Assembly (NCBI GenBank): GCA_029204225.1
Contig: MU832192.1
Coordinates: 18,698 to 82,697 of the forward strand
Source of the DNA: Diphasiastrum complanatum
Taxonomy: Eukaryota > Streptophyta > Lycopodiopsida > Lycopodiales > Lycopodiaceae
Reading direction: 5' to 3'
Length of the DNA stretch: 64,000 nucleotides
Shown: piece after piece, positions 1 to 11,265 of the stretch
Numbering within the stretch: position 1 is the first letter of the stretch
Layout: every line of letters begins with the position of its first letter
Translations under genes and position numbers: made by a program
Notes under the pieces: generated by a model
What the model was told of the DNA's origin: nothing
The model's input: only the letters and a program-made list of their open reading frames with translations
The model's database searches: none

Positions 1-360
1 CACTCTTCATGGATCTCAGGCTACTATGAGGATGAGTGAGATTGAGTCCACACTTAGTTTTTTGTTGAGAGATTTGGAGGTTGCATGCTCCAAGACTTAG
101 AATATTTTTCACATTCTCCCTCTATCCGAGAGCTTGATGTAGCATTCTCTCTCTACCCAAAAACAAGCCAATTTTATACTTAGTTTTTTTTCATCCAAAT
201 TTGCCTCTCATTATGTGTGATGAATGGTATGTGATAGATGCATGAGTTGAAAATGCAGCAAACTAAACTCATTTGATCCTAGAAATGATGGAGAAAGCAC
301 CTACTTAAGATCCAATCAAGATCTAATTGTCCGGGAATCGGGTTTCATGCTGTGTGTAGC
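1..360 (+). repeat. Truncated LTR-like repeat (same family as the solo LTR at 3720-4450)
   Basis: The block around 110-180 carries the same run as 4190-4260: a pyrimidine-rich stretch, then CCGAGAGCT, then a second TCTCTCTCTACCCA block. The following bases also align loosely with 4270-4400, including an AGATC-rich segment. I infer a diverged copy cut off by the window edge. No gene is visible here. Confidence 0.45.
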
Positions 361-399
361 TGTGCTTTGATGCTCAGCGGTGTGCGCCTATTGTGTGCT

Positions 400-947
400 A
401 CACTATGCATTCAACTGTAGGACCTAGATACGCAACTATCAATCACAAATATTGCAGCAATTAATCACAAGTATCAGACTGTAACGCATGAATGAATGAT
501 GGAAGAACATAATGTATTTGGTGTTTTGCTTTTCTTTATCAGAGTGAGTCGGTAGTGTCTTGCTTGTTGGTGGCCTGACGCTCCTCTTACACTTTTGTAT
601 CTGCTACTTGTAGATCTCTAGTCATCCATGTCTCTAATCTAAATTCTAGAACCTATACTTATGTCCCACCAGGTGAGATTACAAGATAGATTAACTGAAC
701 ATTACAATAGAAGTTTATGCTAAATCGTTAGATAACTGTGTCTCTCTCGTAATGTCACTATTACAACTGAGCGTGACAGTTTAAAGTTTTACACCCGACA
801 AGCTATGGTCCCGATAGTTCGTCTTGCCCGACTATTCATTCTGCTCGACGTTTGTCTTCAGCCTTTGGTTGGGGGTTGGACAATCCGATATGTCAGCCCC
901 TTCGGGGAATGCCGAAGAATGGTTGCATAAGTTCACCATCTCCAACA
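400..947 (-). repeat. Probable 3' LTR of the minus-strand copia element
   Basis: Read on the minus strand, the copia RNase H reading frame ending at 975 is followed by a purine tract (complement of 948-959) and then by TGTTGGAGATGG. That is the usual polypurine tract followed by an LTR starting with TG. The outer end of the LTR cannot be placed because no second copy is in the window. The lower boundary given is a guess. Confidence 0.4.
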
Positions 948-959
948 CTCCCTCTTGAA
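948..959 (-). promoter_or_regulatory. Polypurine tract of minus-strand copia
   Basis: The minus strand reads TTCAAGAGGGAG directly before the presumed LTR start TGTTGGA. In LTR retrotransposons this tract primes plus-strand DNA synthesis. It sits about 15 bp after the end of the RNase H coding remnant, as expected. Confidence 0.55.
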
Positions 960-974
960 TGGCAACCTTTTTGT

Positions 975-1607
975 TTATCCTATTCCAATTGATCTTTTGT
1001 GTTTTGTAAACAGTGGCTTGGTCAGCAGATCTGCAATCGTGTCTTCTAATTTTATGTATTTGACAGTAAGCTCTCCTTTTGAAATCAGATCTCGAATATG
1101 ATGGTACTTCAGAGGTATGTGTTTGGTCTTTGAGTGAAACACTAGATCATGGGCCAAGTAAATGGCAATCTGAGAATCCATCTTCATGATGGAAGGGTCC
1201 TTGTGTTGTATGCCAATTGCTTCCAGCATCATCTTTAACCACATCACCTCATTTTCCACCTTCGATGCTGCCACATATTCGGCTTTGCATGAGGATTGAG
1301 CCACCAGTGTATGCTTCTTGCAGGTCCAACTTATCGCTACTCCGCACGCTATCAAACATCCACTTGTGATGGACTTGTCATCTTTGCAGCTCACCCAACT
1401 TGCATCACTGTGGTATTGTAGCATAAATTCATCTTCTGCTTTATAGATCAATCCCAAATTCTGGGTGCCTTTTAGATATTGCAATATTCGTTTTGCCATC
1501 AGCCAATGTTGCATGCAAGGATTGGAAGAGAATTCACTGAGTGAGTAGATAGAGAATGCTAGATCGAGCCTTGTACAAATTGTAAGGTACATCAGACTAC
1601 CAATCAA
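975..1607 (-). pseudogene. Ty1/copia RNase H and end of RT (fragment)
   Basis: This 210-codon open segment is the C-terminal end of a copia pol polyprotein. The start of the segment has the late-RT MIGSLMYLT block, followed by the AKRILQYLKGT segment. RNase H follows with SYHSDASW-like and QSSCKAEYVAA blocks, then the KTKHIPLKYHHIRD and ADLLTKPL motifs near the end. It continues the minus-strand element whose RT, integrase, protease and gag remnants lie at 1740-5211. The frame is broken upstream of 1607. The encoded activity would degrade RNA in RNA-DNA hybrids during reverse transcription. The family assignment is firm; the copy is not functional because the rest of pol is frameshifted. Confidence 0.85.
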
Positions 1608-1739
1608 ATTTTGATATGGTATCTGCTCCTTCTTTTGTCTCTCTTCATCTGTATCAAGAAATCCTGCTTTGACAGTTTGGCTCCGGCTATCATTGGTGTA
1701 GCTTTTTCTTTACAGTCCGCAGTACTGTTTCAATGCCTT

Positions 1740-2560
1740 TTAAGCATATTTTGATTGATTCAAGTGCATAACACCTTTCCTTTGATCTTTTTTGATTAGC
1801 AGCCCTAGACATTTCGTCGCTTCTCCTAAATATGTGATGTCATCACTTGCAGATATTTGACTCTTCGTTTTATTGATTGATATCAGAAAATTTTCTATCA
1901 TCAGATAGTCATCTACAAATGTTGTCAGAATCACAAACTTCTTTTTTATTCTTTTTTTAACATTCCGATTGTGTAGGAGTGAAGCCTAGAGATTTCAGAA
2001 GACTGTCGAGCTTTTTGTACCAAGCTCCTGATGCTTGCTTGAGACCATAGATACATCGATGTAGCCGACAGGTGTAGTCTCGATGATAGCCGATAGGTGT
2101 AGTTCGGGTCTTCGTATCCTTCAGGCTGCTTCATAAATATTTCTTCATCTAGGTCTCCGTGGAGAAAGGTTGTCTTTACATCTATCTTGTGTACTTCCAG
2201 ATCATATTTTGTTGCATAGTCAAGGAGTTAGTCAAATGCTCGACATCTTGACCATCGGTGAGTATGTATCGGAATAGTCAATGCCATACCTCTACATGTA
2301 GCCCTTGGCGACAAGTCGAGCCTTGTATCGTCCGACACTTCCATCTGATTTTAGCTTCCTTTTGTATACCCATTTGCAATTGACTTTCTTCTTTCCTTCA
2401 GGAAGCGGCTCAAGTGTCCACGCCTAATTCTGCTTCATCGATTCGATCTCCTCTGACATTGCTTGCTTCCAAAATTCTCCCTCTGGATTCTGGATAGCTT
2501 CCAAATATGTCGTTGGTTCTTCAGTGTAGCCACAATATTCGACATCTGTGTCTTTACTCC
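1740..2560 (-). pseudogene. Ty1/copia reverse transcriptase, broken
   Basis: Minus-strand remnants in several frames make up a copia RT. The fragment at about 2270-2480 holds the opening region, including ESMKQN, NCKWVYKRK and RYKARLVAKGY. The 1946-2134 segment holds KQPEGYEDP. The 1740-1934 segment holds the catalytic FVDDYLMI motif and the CLGLLIKKD block. At least three frame changes and several stops separate them, so no RT can be made. Order and orientation fit the RNase H fragment at 975-1607 and the integrase at 2596-3578. Confidence 0.8.
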
Positions 2561-2595
2561 ATTGAAGATTTTCGATGTATAGGTCAGGGGTCTTT

Positions 2596-3578
2596 TTATT
2601 CTTGTCGACCTTGTTGGTCTGATTTGTCGTTGCTGTTGTGTGTGTTCTTCAATTTCTTCGACAGGTTGATTTTTCGCTTTCTGTAGGAGTTTCTAGTTTG
2701 ACATTCTGATTTGATGTTTGACCTTGAACTCCCTCTTTCAATCGGTAGTATTGTGAAGATTTCATGGCCTTTTGATTCTTTCATTCCAGGAAACGTCGAT
2801 TCGTCAAACTTCATGTCTTTGCTCATCATCACCTTCTTCAAGGTTGGATTGTAGAGTCGATAGATCTGTGATCCGTTCGAATATCCGACCGTGATTGTCT
2901 GCTTTGACTTTTCTTCGAGCTTACTTTTTTTTCTTTTGTTATGTGCATGTATGCTACACATCCAAACACTTCTACATACAACAGATCAGACTTCTCACAT
3001 GTCCATATTTCATACGGTGTCTTGTCTTCTAGTGTTGTCATTGTCGATCTGTTTCTGCAGGTGTACAGCAACTGCAACTGCCTCAGCCCAAAACTGACTC
3101 AACAACTATGCTTGTGCCATCATGCATTTAGCTCCTTCGACAAGCATTTTGTGTCTTTTTTCTGCGACACCATTATATTAAGGTGTATATGTAGGTGTGA
3201 ACTAATGTTCAATTCCTCTGTCTTGGCAGAAGCTTCAGAACTCCTTGCTTGAATACTCGCCTCCGTTGTCGGATCTGATTGTCTACAACTTCTTGGAGAT
3301 GTGTCTCTCTACAAATGCCACGAACCTTTTGAAAGCATCAAACACTTTGGGTTTTTCTTTAAGTAATATATTGTCATCATCCTACTATAATCATCAATGA
3401 AAGTGAGAAAATATCGCGATCCAATGAGAGAGTCGACTTTCATTGGCCCACAGACATCTAAGTGAACAAGCTCAAAAATGTCCTTGGCTTTTCTTCCTTC
3501 ATGTACAAACGAGCTTCGATGTTGCTTGCCTTTTTGACAGGCTTCGCAAAAGTCAGACTCTGGACTTGTGATCTTCAT
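2596..3578 (-). pseudogene. Ty1/copia integrase, broken
   Basis: On the minus strand 3309-3578 reads ESDFCEACQKGKQHRSSF and then ELVHLDVCGPM and FIDDYSR, the zinc-binding tail and catalytic core of a copia integrase. Segments at 2838-3077 (TPYEIW, FGCVAYMHI) and 2596-2961 (VGYSNGSQIYRLYNP, VMMSKDMKFDES) are the C-terminal part. The frames do not join. The D of HLDVCGP is present; the region with the second aspartate and the glutamate, near 3080-3300, is degraded. Integrase would insert the cDNA into chromosomal DNA. Confidence 0.8.
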
Positions 3579-3719
3579 ACCACTTACTAGCTCTTATGCT
3601 CATGTCGTAGAGACTCCACATATTCAGATGATACATTCTTCTATGTCATAGATGATTTTTACTTTCAGATGCATTCAGTATGCTATCATAGCTACTGATA
3701 ATTTTGGCTTGGTACAAGT

Positions 3720-4450
3720 TGTGAAGAATTGAAAAAGATTATCTATGCTAGATATAGGGGTCTTATGTTTTTTTATATCAAGCATCTAGGTGTAGGATGT
3801 TGATAGGACCAAATTTGGCATAGATGGCAAATTACCCATTTCCACTTGTAATGCCACTATTTAGCCAAAATAGAGTAAGAGGCTAAACTCATGCCAATTA
3901 GAGTGTAGACAAGTGTAATACTTTTGTTTGATGAAATTTAAGAGGTCCAATAGGATTTAGAGGTGGAACCTTGAGGGGTCCAATAGAATTTGAGGTTTGC
4001 TTGAAAATGGTCCAATAGAATTTAGAGGTGAATGGATCAATGGTCCAATAGGATTAAGAGGTGGAAAAAGTGTGGTCCAATCATAGTTAAGCATAGTGGT
4101 AGCTCGTGGATCTACTAGTATCATTGTACTTCTCATTTGGATCTAATTGATTTTGAGATTGAGTGGATTTTGTGAGTAATTGGTTTTCTAGCTTTCTCTC
4201 TCTACCCGAGAGCTCATAATGATTTTCTCTCTCTACCCAAGGAGAGCAGCTTGTTTTTACTTAGATTATTTTTGGAACACTTCCCACATGTGTGAGTGAG
4301 AGTTGGAAGTAATTGAATGCATGTAGTAGTGTGTTTTTGCCATAGAATCAAAGATAGATCTTGAATCTCAATCTAGTCTTGATCTTGTGCATCTACACAC
4401 CTTAGGAGATCACAAGTACATGCTGTGGACAGTCCACATGTGTGAAATCA
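3720..4450 (+). mobile_element. Solo LTR inserted in the copia GAG-pre-integrase region
   Basis: The element runs from TGTGAAGAATTG to GAAATCA and separates two halves of one copia reading frame. The minus-strand GAG-pre-integrase text stops at 4451 (GNL) and resumes at 3719 (YQAKI). ACAAGT flanks both sides (3714-3719 and 4452-4457), consistent with a target duplication, although the exact ends are 1-2 bp uncertain. A diverged, internally shorter copy lies inverted at 14690-14976, and part of another at 1-360. No coding sequence is inside, so I read it as a solo LTR left by recombination. Its parent family is unknown. Confidence 0.65.
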
Positions 4451-5211
4451 AACAAGTTACCTTGTCTGGACTCGATAGTCAGCAGTTTATTTGATTTTTG
4501 CTCGATTATTCGGCATACGTTCCCATCGAATATGACTCATATTCCAAGATCGGCTATCCTCGACAGAGAGAGTAGATCTCTCCTCAGTGTGGGTACATAG
4601 AGTGCTCCTTGAAGCTCTACATGTCTTGACAGTGTACGTAGCTACAAAGTTCTGATGCCTTCGACATCTTGTCTTCCATCGCCTAGTATCACTGTTCTTG
4701 AATTGTTGAGTGTCTTGTAGTTGATCAAGACATCTTTGTTGCAGACTATGTGTGATGTAGCTCCAGAGTCGATGAATATATTGTAGTCATGCTTCGTGTA
4801 GCTGGTTGACATCTCATCGACAATCGGGAAGTCATTGTCGTTCTTCTCAACATCCTTCGATGATTCTGCAACATTTATTTTTTCTGCTTTATGTTTTCTT
4901 TTTGGGTTATGCCAGCATTCATATGTTGAATGCCCTTTCTTCTTGTAGTGTGTGCAAGGTATTGTCGGGTTGTTGTCTGTTATGTGTCCCGATTTGTGAC
5001 AATGATCACAAGTAGAAGTATCTTTGTTGTAGTTGCCTCTTATCAAACACTTCATTTGAGTCTTGTCCTTCTTGGGCTTGTTTTTGTATTTCTTCTTTTC
5101 CCTTATGAAAATGGTCTTCCCCTGGTCGTTGTTTGCCTCTCCATCTCTCATCAATCTTTCATCTACAACAAATATAGGAAAACCAAAATCTACACTATGA
5201 ATGAGATGCAA
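4451..5211 (-). pseudogene. Ty1/copia gag zinc knuckle, protease and GAG-pre-integrase
   Basis: The minus-strand segment starts with lysine-rich gag tail. It continues with two zinc-knuckle-like groups, CDHCHKSGHITDNNPTIPC and CTHYKKKGHSTYEC. The protease active site follows as FIDSGATSHIV. Below 4642 the frame continues after stops into LYVPTLRRDLLSLSRIADLG, the usual copia stretch before GAG-pre-integrase, and then meets the solo LTR. The N-terminal part of gag is missing or unrecognisable beyond 5211. Gag would package RNA and the aspartic protease would cut the polyprotein. Confidence 0.8.
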
Positions 5212-5402
5212 ACTCTAATATATCTTGATCAAACATGAATCAAAAAATAAAGTTTTTTTCCATACAAAAACAGTAAGCTACTATATTTTACATGTGCAGA
5301 TCTAAAAATAGCATTTAATGAACATTTTACATACAAAATTGCAAGATATCACAAGTATAGTGGATAATAGAACCCAAGAGAACCATGTATAAGCATGGAT
5401 GA

Positions 5403-5513
<111 letters not shown>

Positions 5514-5559
5514 TCCTCTTCACATGAGTTACATCCTTTTATAGTAGGTCCAAACCTAA

Positions 5560-5820
5560 ATTCAAACTTTGGTTTCCCTCCATAATGAAAAACCTAGCAT
5601 TGATGAGGACTAGATTCTAGTTCAAACTTGAATCTCTAAAACTCATGTTCTATAGTTTTCCACACTTTTCAAAAGTGTTTATTCAAATGCTTTTAGACTA
5701 ATATAACTTTGAAAAGCCAAACTTTCAGTCTAATATGAAATTGGCCTCAAATCCCATATAAACAAATGTAGCAAATTTGACTAAACTTGTTGAAATCTCT
5801 CACAACAACGACTACCAAGA
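5560..5820 (-). repeat. LTR-derived dispersed repeat (copy of 50985-51136)
   Basis: The stretch around 5650-5815 matches 50985-51136 in the same orientation. Shared words include TATTCAAATG, TTAGACTAAT, AACTTTGAAAAG, GTCTAATAT and AAATGTAGCAAAT. At the second site it lies directly after a copia RNase H and polypurine tract on the minus strand, so I read both as LTR pieces. No internal element part is recognisable beside this copy. Confidence 0.5.
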
Positions 5821-6152
5821 AGTTTAAAATAATCTCATTTATGTTCTCGCAATTTTATTAGGACATCTAGGCTTTTTGTAATAGTAACTCTTGGAAAAAC
5901 TACAATATAGTGACAAGCTTATTGCTTTCTAGTTTTGGATGATTGAATTTTGAGAGGGCACAAATGGTTTAGGATGCATGGTTAAATCTACATTGTTAAA
6001 CATGTCGATAGGTTTTGTCCTGGCAACAATAAAATGGCATTTCATGCCTCCACTCGTGATAAAAGTTGAGGTATATCACAACAATACCTTACCATCTTTG
6101 AGATTCAAAGTTAAACTTTGCTAGATTGCACAAAGGAGGACATAAAAGAAAA

Positions 6153-6181
6153 GGGGGGGGGGGGGGGGGGCTGTGGGGGGG
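6153..6181 (+). repeat. Homopolymer G tract
   Basis: Eighteen consecutive G, then CTGT, then seven G. The tract could fold into a G-quadruplex. Length in the assembly may be unreliable. Confidence 0.9.
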
Positions 6182-7699
6182 TTATGTGTAGTATCACCAA
6201 ATCCTTGATTTGTACATTCAACATGTCATCTTTTATTTTAACTTGGAAATCATCATTATAAATGAAATCAATTTATAGGATTTTGGGTGTGACAAAATTT
6301 ACTACGTGGCATCAATAATGCAATGGAGTAATATTTCTTTGAAGACTAATACTAGTCATGTTGAATAATTTCTTGAAAATGTCATGTCAATATAAATCTA
6401 TGTGCAAATCCCTCAAAACTATAAATCTAATATTTGCTGATTTTTGTCATTATATTTTAGGTGTTTGCCTATGGTATTATGTGCAAATTGCTCAGGAAGA
6501 TAAATAAACTCACAAGATATGGTCACATGGGTGAATTTTATTGGGTCTTTATCATCTTTATATCTAGTGTATAGGCATTTTAGAAACTTATATTTGTATT
6601 GAATAGTTTGCTTTTTTGTATCCAACAATCGTTCTCCTCTTTGTGGACAATTGAATATTTTAGAGACACATACGTGTCCATGAGTAGTTTTGTTAAGGTT
6701 TTCACAATGCTATACCCAATGGTTTACAATCTAGAAAAGAAGTCATATAGGATGAGACTATTACAAAGTTTAAAAGAAGGAAAAGTTAGTTTTATCTTTG
6801 ATGGACCACTCACATGTTCATCAAATTATAAGCTGAATTTTTTTTTATTGTACTTTGTACTTTATCTAGGCACAATAGACTTTTCAACAACTACCATGTG
6901 AAAAAGCTCAAGTGCTTTGAGAGCATACGGGTAGATAAGAGTTGTAGTACCAATGTCATACAATGTCCTAAACCAACCCAACAATTTTCACACTCAATAA
7001 GTATTGTTGTTAAACATGAAGAGAAGGATATGAGGGCTAAGTTTTATTGTAACCTATATGAAAATGTTTTTTTATTTTTCAATTATAATTTTTTGCTACA
7101 AAGCAATAAAAAGGATGACCCAACATAAAACGAATCATGACGCATGAAAACGAACCCTTTGATTAGTTTTCCCCTTCATTTTTTTAGAATATAGAACTTC
7201 AAAACTTGAATACTAGCACCATAAAAGAACAATAGATAGAAAACTTGAATATTACATTCTCCTAAATTGCAAGCTTCCAAAGATGAAAATTCATAAGTGA
7301 TAGATAATCATTTCTTCTATGATGAAATGGCATAATGATCTTGCACATTTATAACTAGATTTTTTTTTTGTTGTACCGGAAGTTCTAGACATCAAAATAG
7401 ATGAGATGTGTTGTATCTCAAATGTCTTTTCAATGTTGTTATCGACAATTTTGTTATAAAAACGATATGTGCTTTGCACATCTTTTTTGGGTTGTAAAGC
7501 GGCCACGACAGTCCATAGTTTATCACACCAATAAAAAGTAAGCTAAAAAATGCACTTTTAGGGAATATAGTAACATATCTTTTTGTTTATAAACATTGCA
7601 TATTCAAATATCTATTTAAATGCATATTCAAATATTTATTTGAGAAAATTATCCAATAACAATCATGTACAATAGTGATTGAAAATGCATCAACACATG

Positions 7700-7768
7700 C
7701 AAGTCCACATGTGTGCATGCACACGTGTGCGCTCAAGCGCGCGCGCACACACACACACACACACACAT
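7700..7768. repeat. Alternating CA/CG tract
   Basis: Mixed ATGTGTGCATGCACACGTGTGCGC followed by GCGCGCGC and (CA)n. Such alternating purine-pyrimidine runs favour Z-DNA. A similar tract lies at 14560-14620. Confidence 0.8.
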
Positions 7769-8219
7769 ATTTACCATTTTTTCACTTTTTTTGTGCTAAT
7801 GGTCATATGGTTAAAAGAATAACTCTATATTATCCGTGATGACAGCAAAACTATGCAAGAAAGGAAGGGTACTAGATGGGAATGAAAATATTGTCCAGAA
7901 GGGCAAAAGGAAGAAATTGATGAAGTTTTAAATAGTTAGGGTAGTACATGTTATGGCGAGAAAGGAAATGTTGGGTGACTGTATTGCCAGGACTCATATT
8001 TTGAACTTATGCATCGAATGGTTTCAAGTAGAGTATAAACATCTGAAACTCATAAATTGACAGCTTATGACGACTTATGGTTCAGTAATGCTGCTTTTTG
8101 CGGTAACTAGTTTCACAAACGTCTATCAGATGATGTTTTACTTTTTCACGACCGCGGCTAGAGTCATTTACTTATAAAGTTACTATGGATTGACTTATTC
8201 CAACTTTACTATGAGTTTT

Positions 8220-8945
8220 GACGATACTGTACTTCATTTTATGTACTTGCTTTCTTTACCTCGTGCTGTATGTTGTCACTTGGGTGGCTTTTTAGTTGGC
8301 TTGAGGTTTGGTATTTTTATTTTCGGGTGGGCTTTGGCTTAGCCAATCTGAGGTTGATAGCTGGCTTCCTTCATTTTTTTCCTTGGGCTTGGCGCTCTCC
8401 CCTCGCTTTCTTTTCTCTCTTCTTCACGTTGTTTTCTGCTCCTTCGCTTCTGGTTTGGTCTTTTGATTCGTTTGGTGGTCTTTCCCTTCGGGATGCGTGT
8501 GCTTGGCGGTGTCTCGGAGGCTGTTTCATGGCAGTCTGCTTATGATTTGCTAGTTTTTGGCGCTTTTTGCTGCTTCGGTGGTTTGGTTCACCTATATTTT
8601 GCGCTCCTCCTCGTTGCTACTGGTATTCTTGCAGTGTTGTTTGTTCTCATTTCGGCTTTTGTGGTTGTGTGGGGTGCTGCTGTTTCTGATGGCTTTGCCT
8701 AAGGTATGTTCCTTGTGCGGTTTTTGTTGCTTGTTGGGCTTCTTTTACCTTAGTGTTGGTGGTTGCCTAGTCTTTTGCTTTGCTCAGTGGTTCTCTGTTG
8801 CTTTTGTTGGGTGACATTTGCCCTCTTGTTTTTGGTTGGATGCTGGTTTTTTAGCGTTTTTCTGGTTTTGTGTTGCTCGTTTTTCTCTTTGCTTGATGGT
8901 CTGTTTGTTTTGTGGCGGGTTAGTGTTTTCTGGTTTTCATTTTAA
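8220..8945 (+). other. Adenine-poor, T/G-rich block with overlapping open frames
   Basis: The plus strand here has few A residues, and several overlapping plus-strand frames of 60-90 codons (for example 8270-8545, 8463-8702, 8557-8814 and 8763-8945) arise from that. The translations are strings of Phe, Leu, Val, Cys and Trp without domain motifs or a consistent start. I do not call a gene. The abrupt change of composition from the AT-rich DNA on both sides is real. Confidence 0.4.
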
Positions 8946-9214
8946 TTTTCTTGTGTTGCTTTGTTTTTTGTACTGATTTGACTCTTGGTCTTTTTTACTA
9001 GCATTCTTTACTAGTTCTATGTCTTTGACTGGCCTCTCCTTTTTTTGGTCTTTATTTATATGTAAATTTTGTACTGTTCGGTTTCTCTGTGATAGGCTGG
9101 ACTTATGTACAGTTGTTGTTTTCGGTGCATGTCTTTAATCTTTTTTACTTATGGGGCTGGTCTCTGGTTGCTTCAGTAATAATGATTTATATTCTCCCAT
9201 ACTAACATCTGCAC

Positions 9215-9665
9215 AAGTTTTAGTTTTTCATATACTGATAGGATACTATGTGAGAAAAAGAACTTTTAAACTGATTGATGTACATGTTCCAAATTATATG
9301 ACTATTTTACTGTTATATGATCATGAGTCAGACAATTTTTTATGAGTAGATGTAACTTATGGATGAGTGCATACTGTGTACCTCTTCGAAAAATCTAAAT
9401 GATTGACTTTATTTGGTCTTACACTATGTTGCTTTGTTATCATACAATATTTTATGTGGAAATGGTTTTGCAATATAGACAATACATTTTTCAGGCACAA
9501 GTTTCAGTTTTCATATATTGATAGGATACTATGTAAAAATGAACTTGTAAACTGATTTTTGTACATGTTCCAAATTATATGACTATTTTACTGTTATATG
9601 ATCATGAGTCATACAATTTTTTTATGAGTAGATGTAACTTATGGATGATTGCTTATAGTATCTGT
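9215..9665 (+). repeat. Direct duplication of a ~160-bp unit
   Basis: About 9215-9365 and 9490-9650 share long identical words: GATAGGATACTATGT, GTACATGTTCCAAATTATA, TGACTATTTTACTGTTATAT and GAGTAGATGTAACTTATG. The piece between them (9370-9475) recurs a third time at 10010-10130 with a 13-bp insertion. No coding potential is seen. Confidence 0.85.
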
Positions 9666-9879
9666 ATTACTGTATCAGTTGAAAAAATTGTACTGTTAAG
9701 GAAAGAACGGGTTTGGTAGACATTTATGTATATCTGTATCAGGTCGTATGTCTATTTAAACAGTCATATTGGCATGAGACATACGTTAATGACATGTAAA
9801 AAAGGTCTGATAATGGTTTTTTTGCTATGACAAAGTACTTCTTATTGTAGATACTACGGTAAAATTCTGTAGTGACATG

Positions 9880-9985
9880 GATAACAACTGATGGTATGCA
9901 TTGATGCCTGTAGTTCCCACAGAATATACCTTGTGCTAACTTGGTGTTTTTCGTGTGGATGGATGTAGGTTAGTATACTATCTTC
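9880..9985 (+). repeat. Dispersed repeat R1, partial copy
   Basis: The segment with ATGGATAACAACTGATGGT and the following C/T-rich stretch up to GGATGGATGTAGG aligns with 20865-20965 and 37335-37435. Divergence is high, and only about 100 bp are shared with this copy. Confidence 0.5.
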
Positions 9986-10130
9986 TTCGATTTTTACTTG
10001 GATGTTTGGCTACATATTGTGTACCTCTTCGAAAAATCTTATAAAGTGTACTAAATGATTGACTTTATTTGGTATTACACTATGTTGCTTTGTTGTCATG
10101 CAATATTTTATGTGGAAATGGTTTTGCAAT

Positions 10131-10153
10131 ACACACACACACACACACACACA
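10131..10153. repeat. (AC)n microsatellite
   Basis: Short uninterrupted AC repeat just before the copia fragment. Confidence 0.95.
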
Positions 10154-10254
10154 TTGAGTAATGGTGAGGATGCCCCTCGAGTTCCAGCGCTCATACTGTA
10201 CTTCGAAAGTTTTTCTACATAAGATACTTACTTTTATTGCTTTTTTTTCAGACT

Positions 10255-11265
10255 TATACATGGCCTGCGGATTTGATCAAACTAGATTACTAGGATTTGT
10301 TCTTAGTGACTATGATCCTTCCACGCATTTAATGCTTGTTGATAGTAATATTGTCATTCTTCTAATCTATGTTGATGACATTATTCTTTGTCGAAGTTGT
10401 GTCAAGCTAGTTGAAGAAACTAAGCTAGCACTTGGTAGTGAGTTTAAATTGCAAGATCTAGGCGAGATCCATTACGTACTAGGCCTAGAGATTGACTTTC
10501 ATGAAGATTATGTTTTTATATGTCAATCTAGATATGCTCTTTCTATGTTGAAAAAACTCCATATGAAAAATTCTAAGAGCATAAATACTCCAATGGAGCA
10601 AATTGTAAAAGAGCCTAATAAAGGTGATGAAAGATCCTTTGAGGACATCACACTTTTTAGGAGTCTTATAGGCTCCTTAATTTGGCTTACCATCACTAGG
10701 CCCAACTTAAGCTTTTGTGTGCACAAATTGAGTCAATTTATGCAAGATCCTAAGATCCATCATTGGAAGATGGCCAAGAGGATTCTAAGATATATATCTT
10801 CATCTTGTGATTATGGTCTACTTTAAAAACAGTCAAGATTTATCTATTGTTGGCTACTCGGATTCGAACTTTTCAAGTGATAAGATGGATTAAAAGTCCA
10901 TTAGTGCATATATTATATTTCTTGGAGGCAATCTAATATCTTGGCTTTCCAAAAAGCAAGATACTATATCCCTTTCTTCATGTGAGGCCGAGTACAAAGC
11001 ACTCACCACAACTACCAAGAGATTATTATTGGAGCTAAAGTGTATCAAGGAGTATGATATACCAATGATCAAGTATGACAGTATCTCGGCCCAAGCTCTT
11101 GCCAATAATCCCATATTTCATGCAAGGAGCAAGCACATAGAAGTGGCACACCACTTTGTGAGAGAAAAGCTTATTGGAGGAGAAATCTGTTTGGAGCATG
11201 TCAACACATCCTCTTGTAATATCCTCACCAAGACTTTGAGAAAAAGTGCCGATTGCCTACTATAG
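10255..11265 (+). pseudogene. Ty1/copia RT-RNase H fragment, 5'-truncated
   Basis: The open segment to 10826 begins inside RT with LYMACGFDQTRL. It carries the catalytic LIYVDDIILC motif and the LGLEIDF block. It then shows NTPMEQ, FRSLIGSLIWLT, TRPNLSF and KRILRYI. Beyond a stop at about 10825 the RNase H part continues in other frames with GYSDSNFS, SWLSKKQDTISLSSCEAEYKAL, NNPIFHARSKHIEVAHHFVREK and NILTKTL. Gag, protease and integrase are absent. The fragment stops where the next, different copia fragment begins at about 11253, so two insertions have been joined by deletion or nesting. Confidence 0.85.

Larger units (their letters stand above)
5821..8219. other. AT-rich region without a recognisable gene
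   Basis: Only short frames with no familiar motifs occur here. Notable sequence features are an 18-G run at 6153-6170 followed by 7 G at 6175-6181, and an alternating purine-pyrimidine tract at about 7700-7768 (CATGTG, CGCGCGCG, then CA repeats). Nothing else is supported. Confidence 0.5.

Noticed and set aside
6599-7128. Two frames of 100 and 76 codons
   Set aside because: No motif and AT-rich random composition; no homologous copy in the window.
8270-8945. Hydrophobic membrane-protein-like frames
   Set aside because: Several overlapping plus-strand frames are open because A is scarce, so no frame is favoured; no start context, family motif or splice pattern supports a gene.
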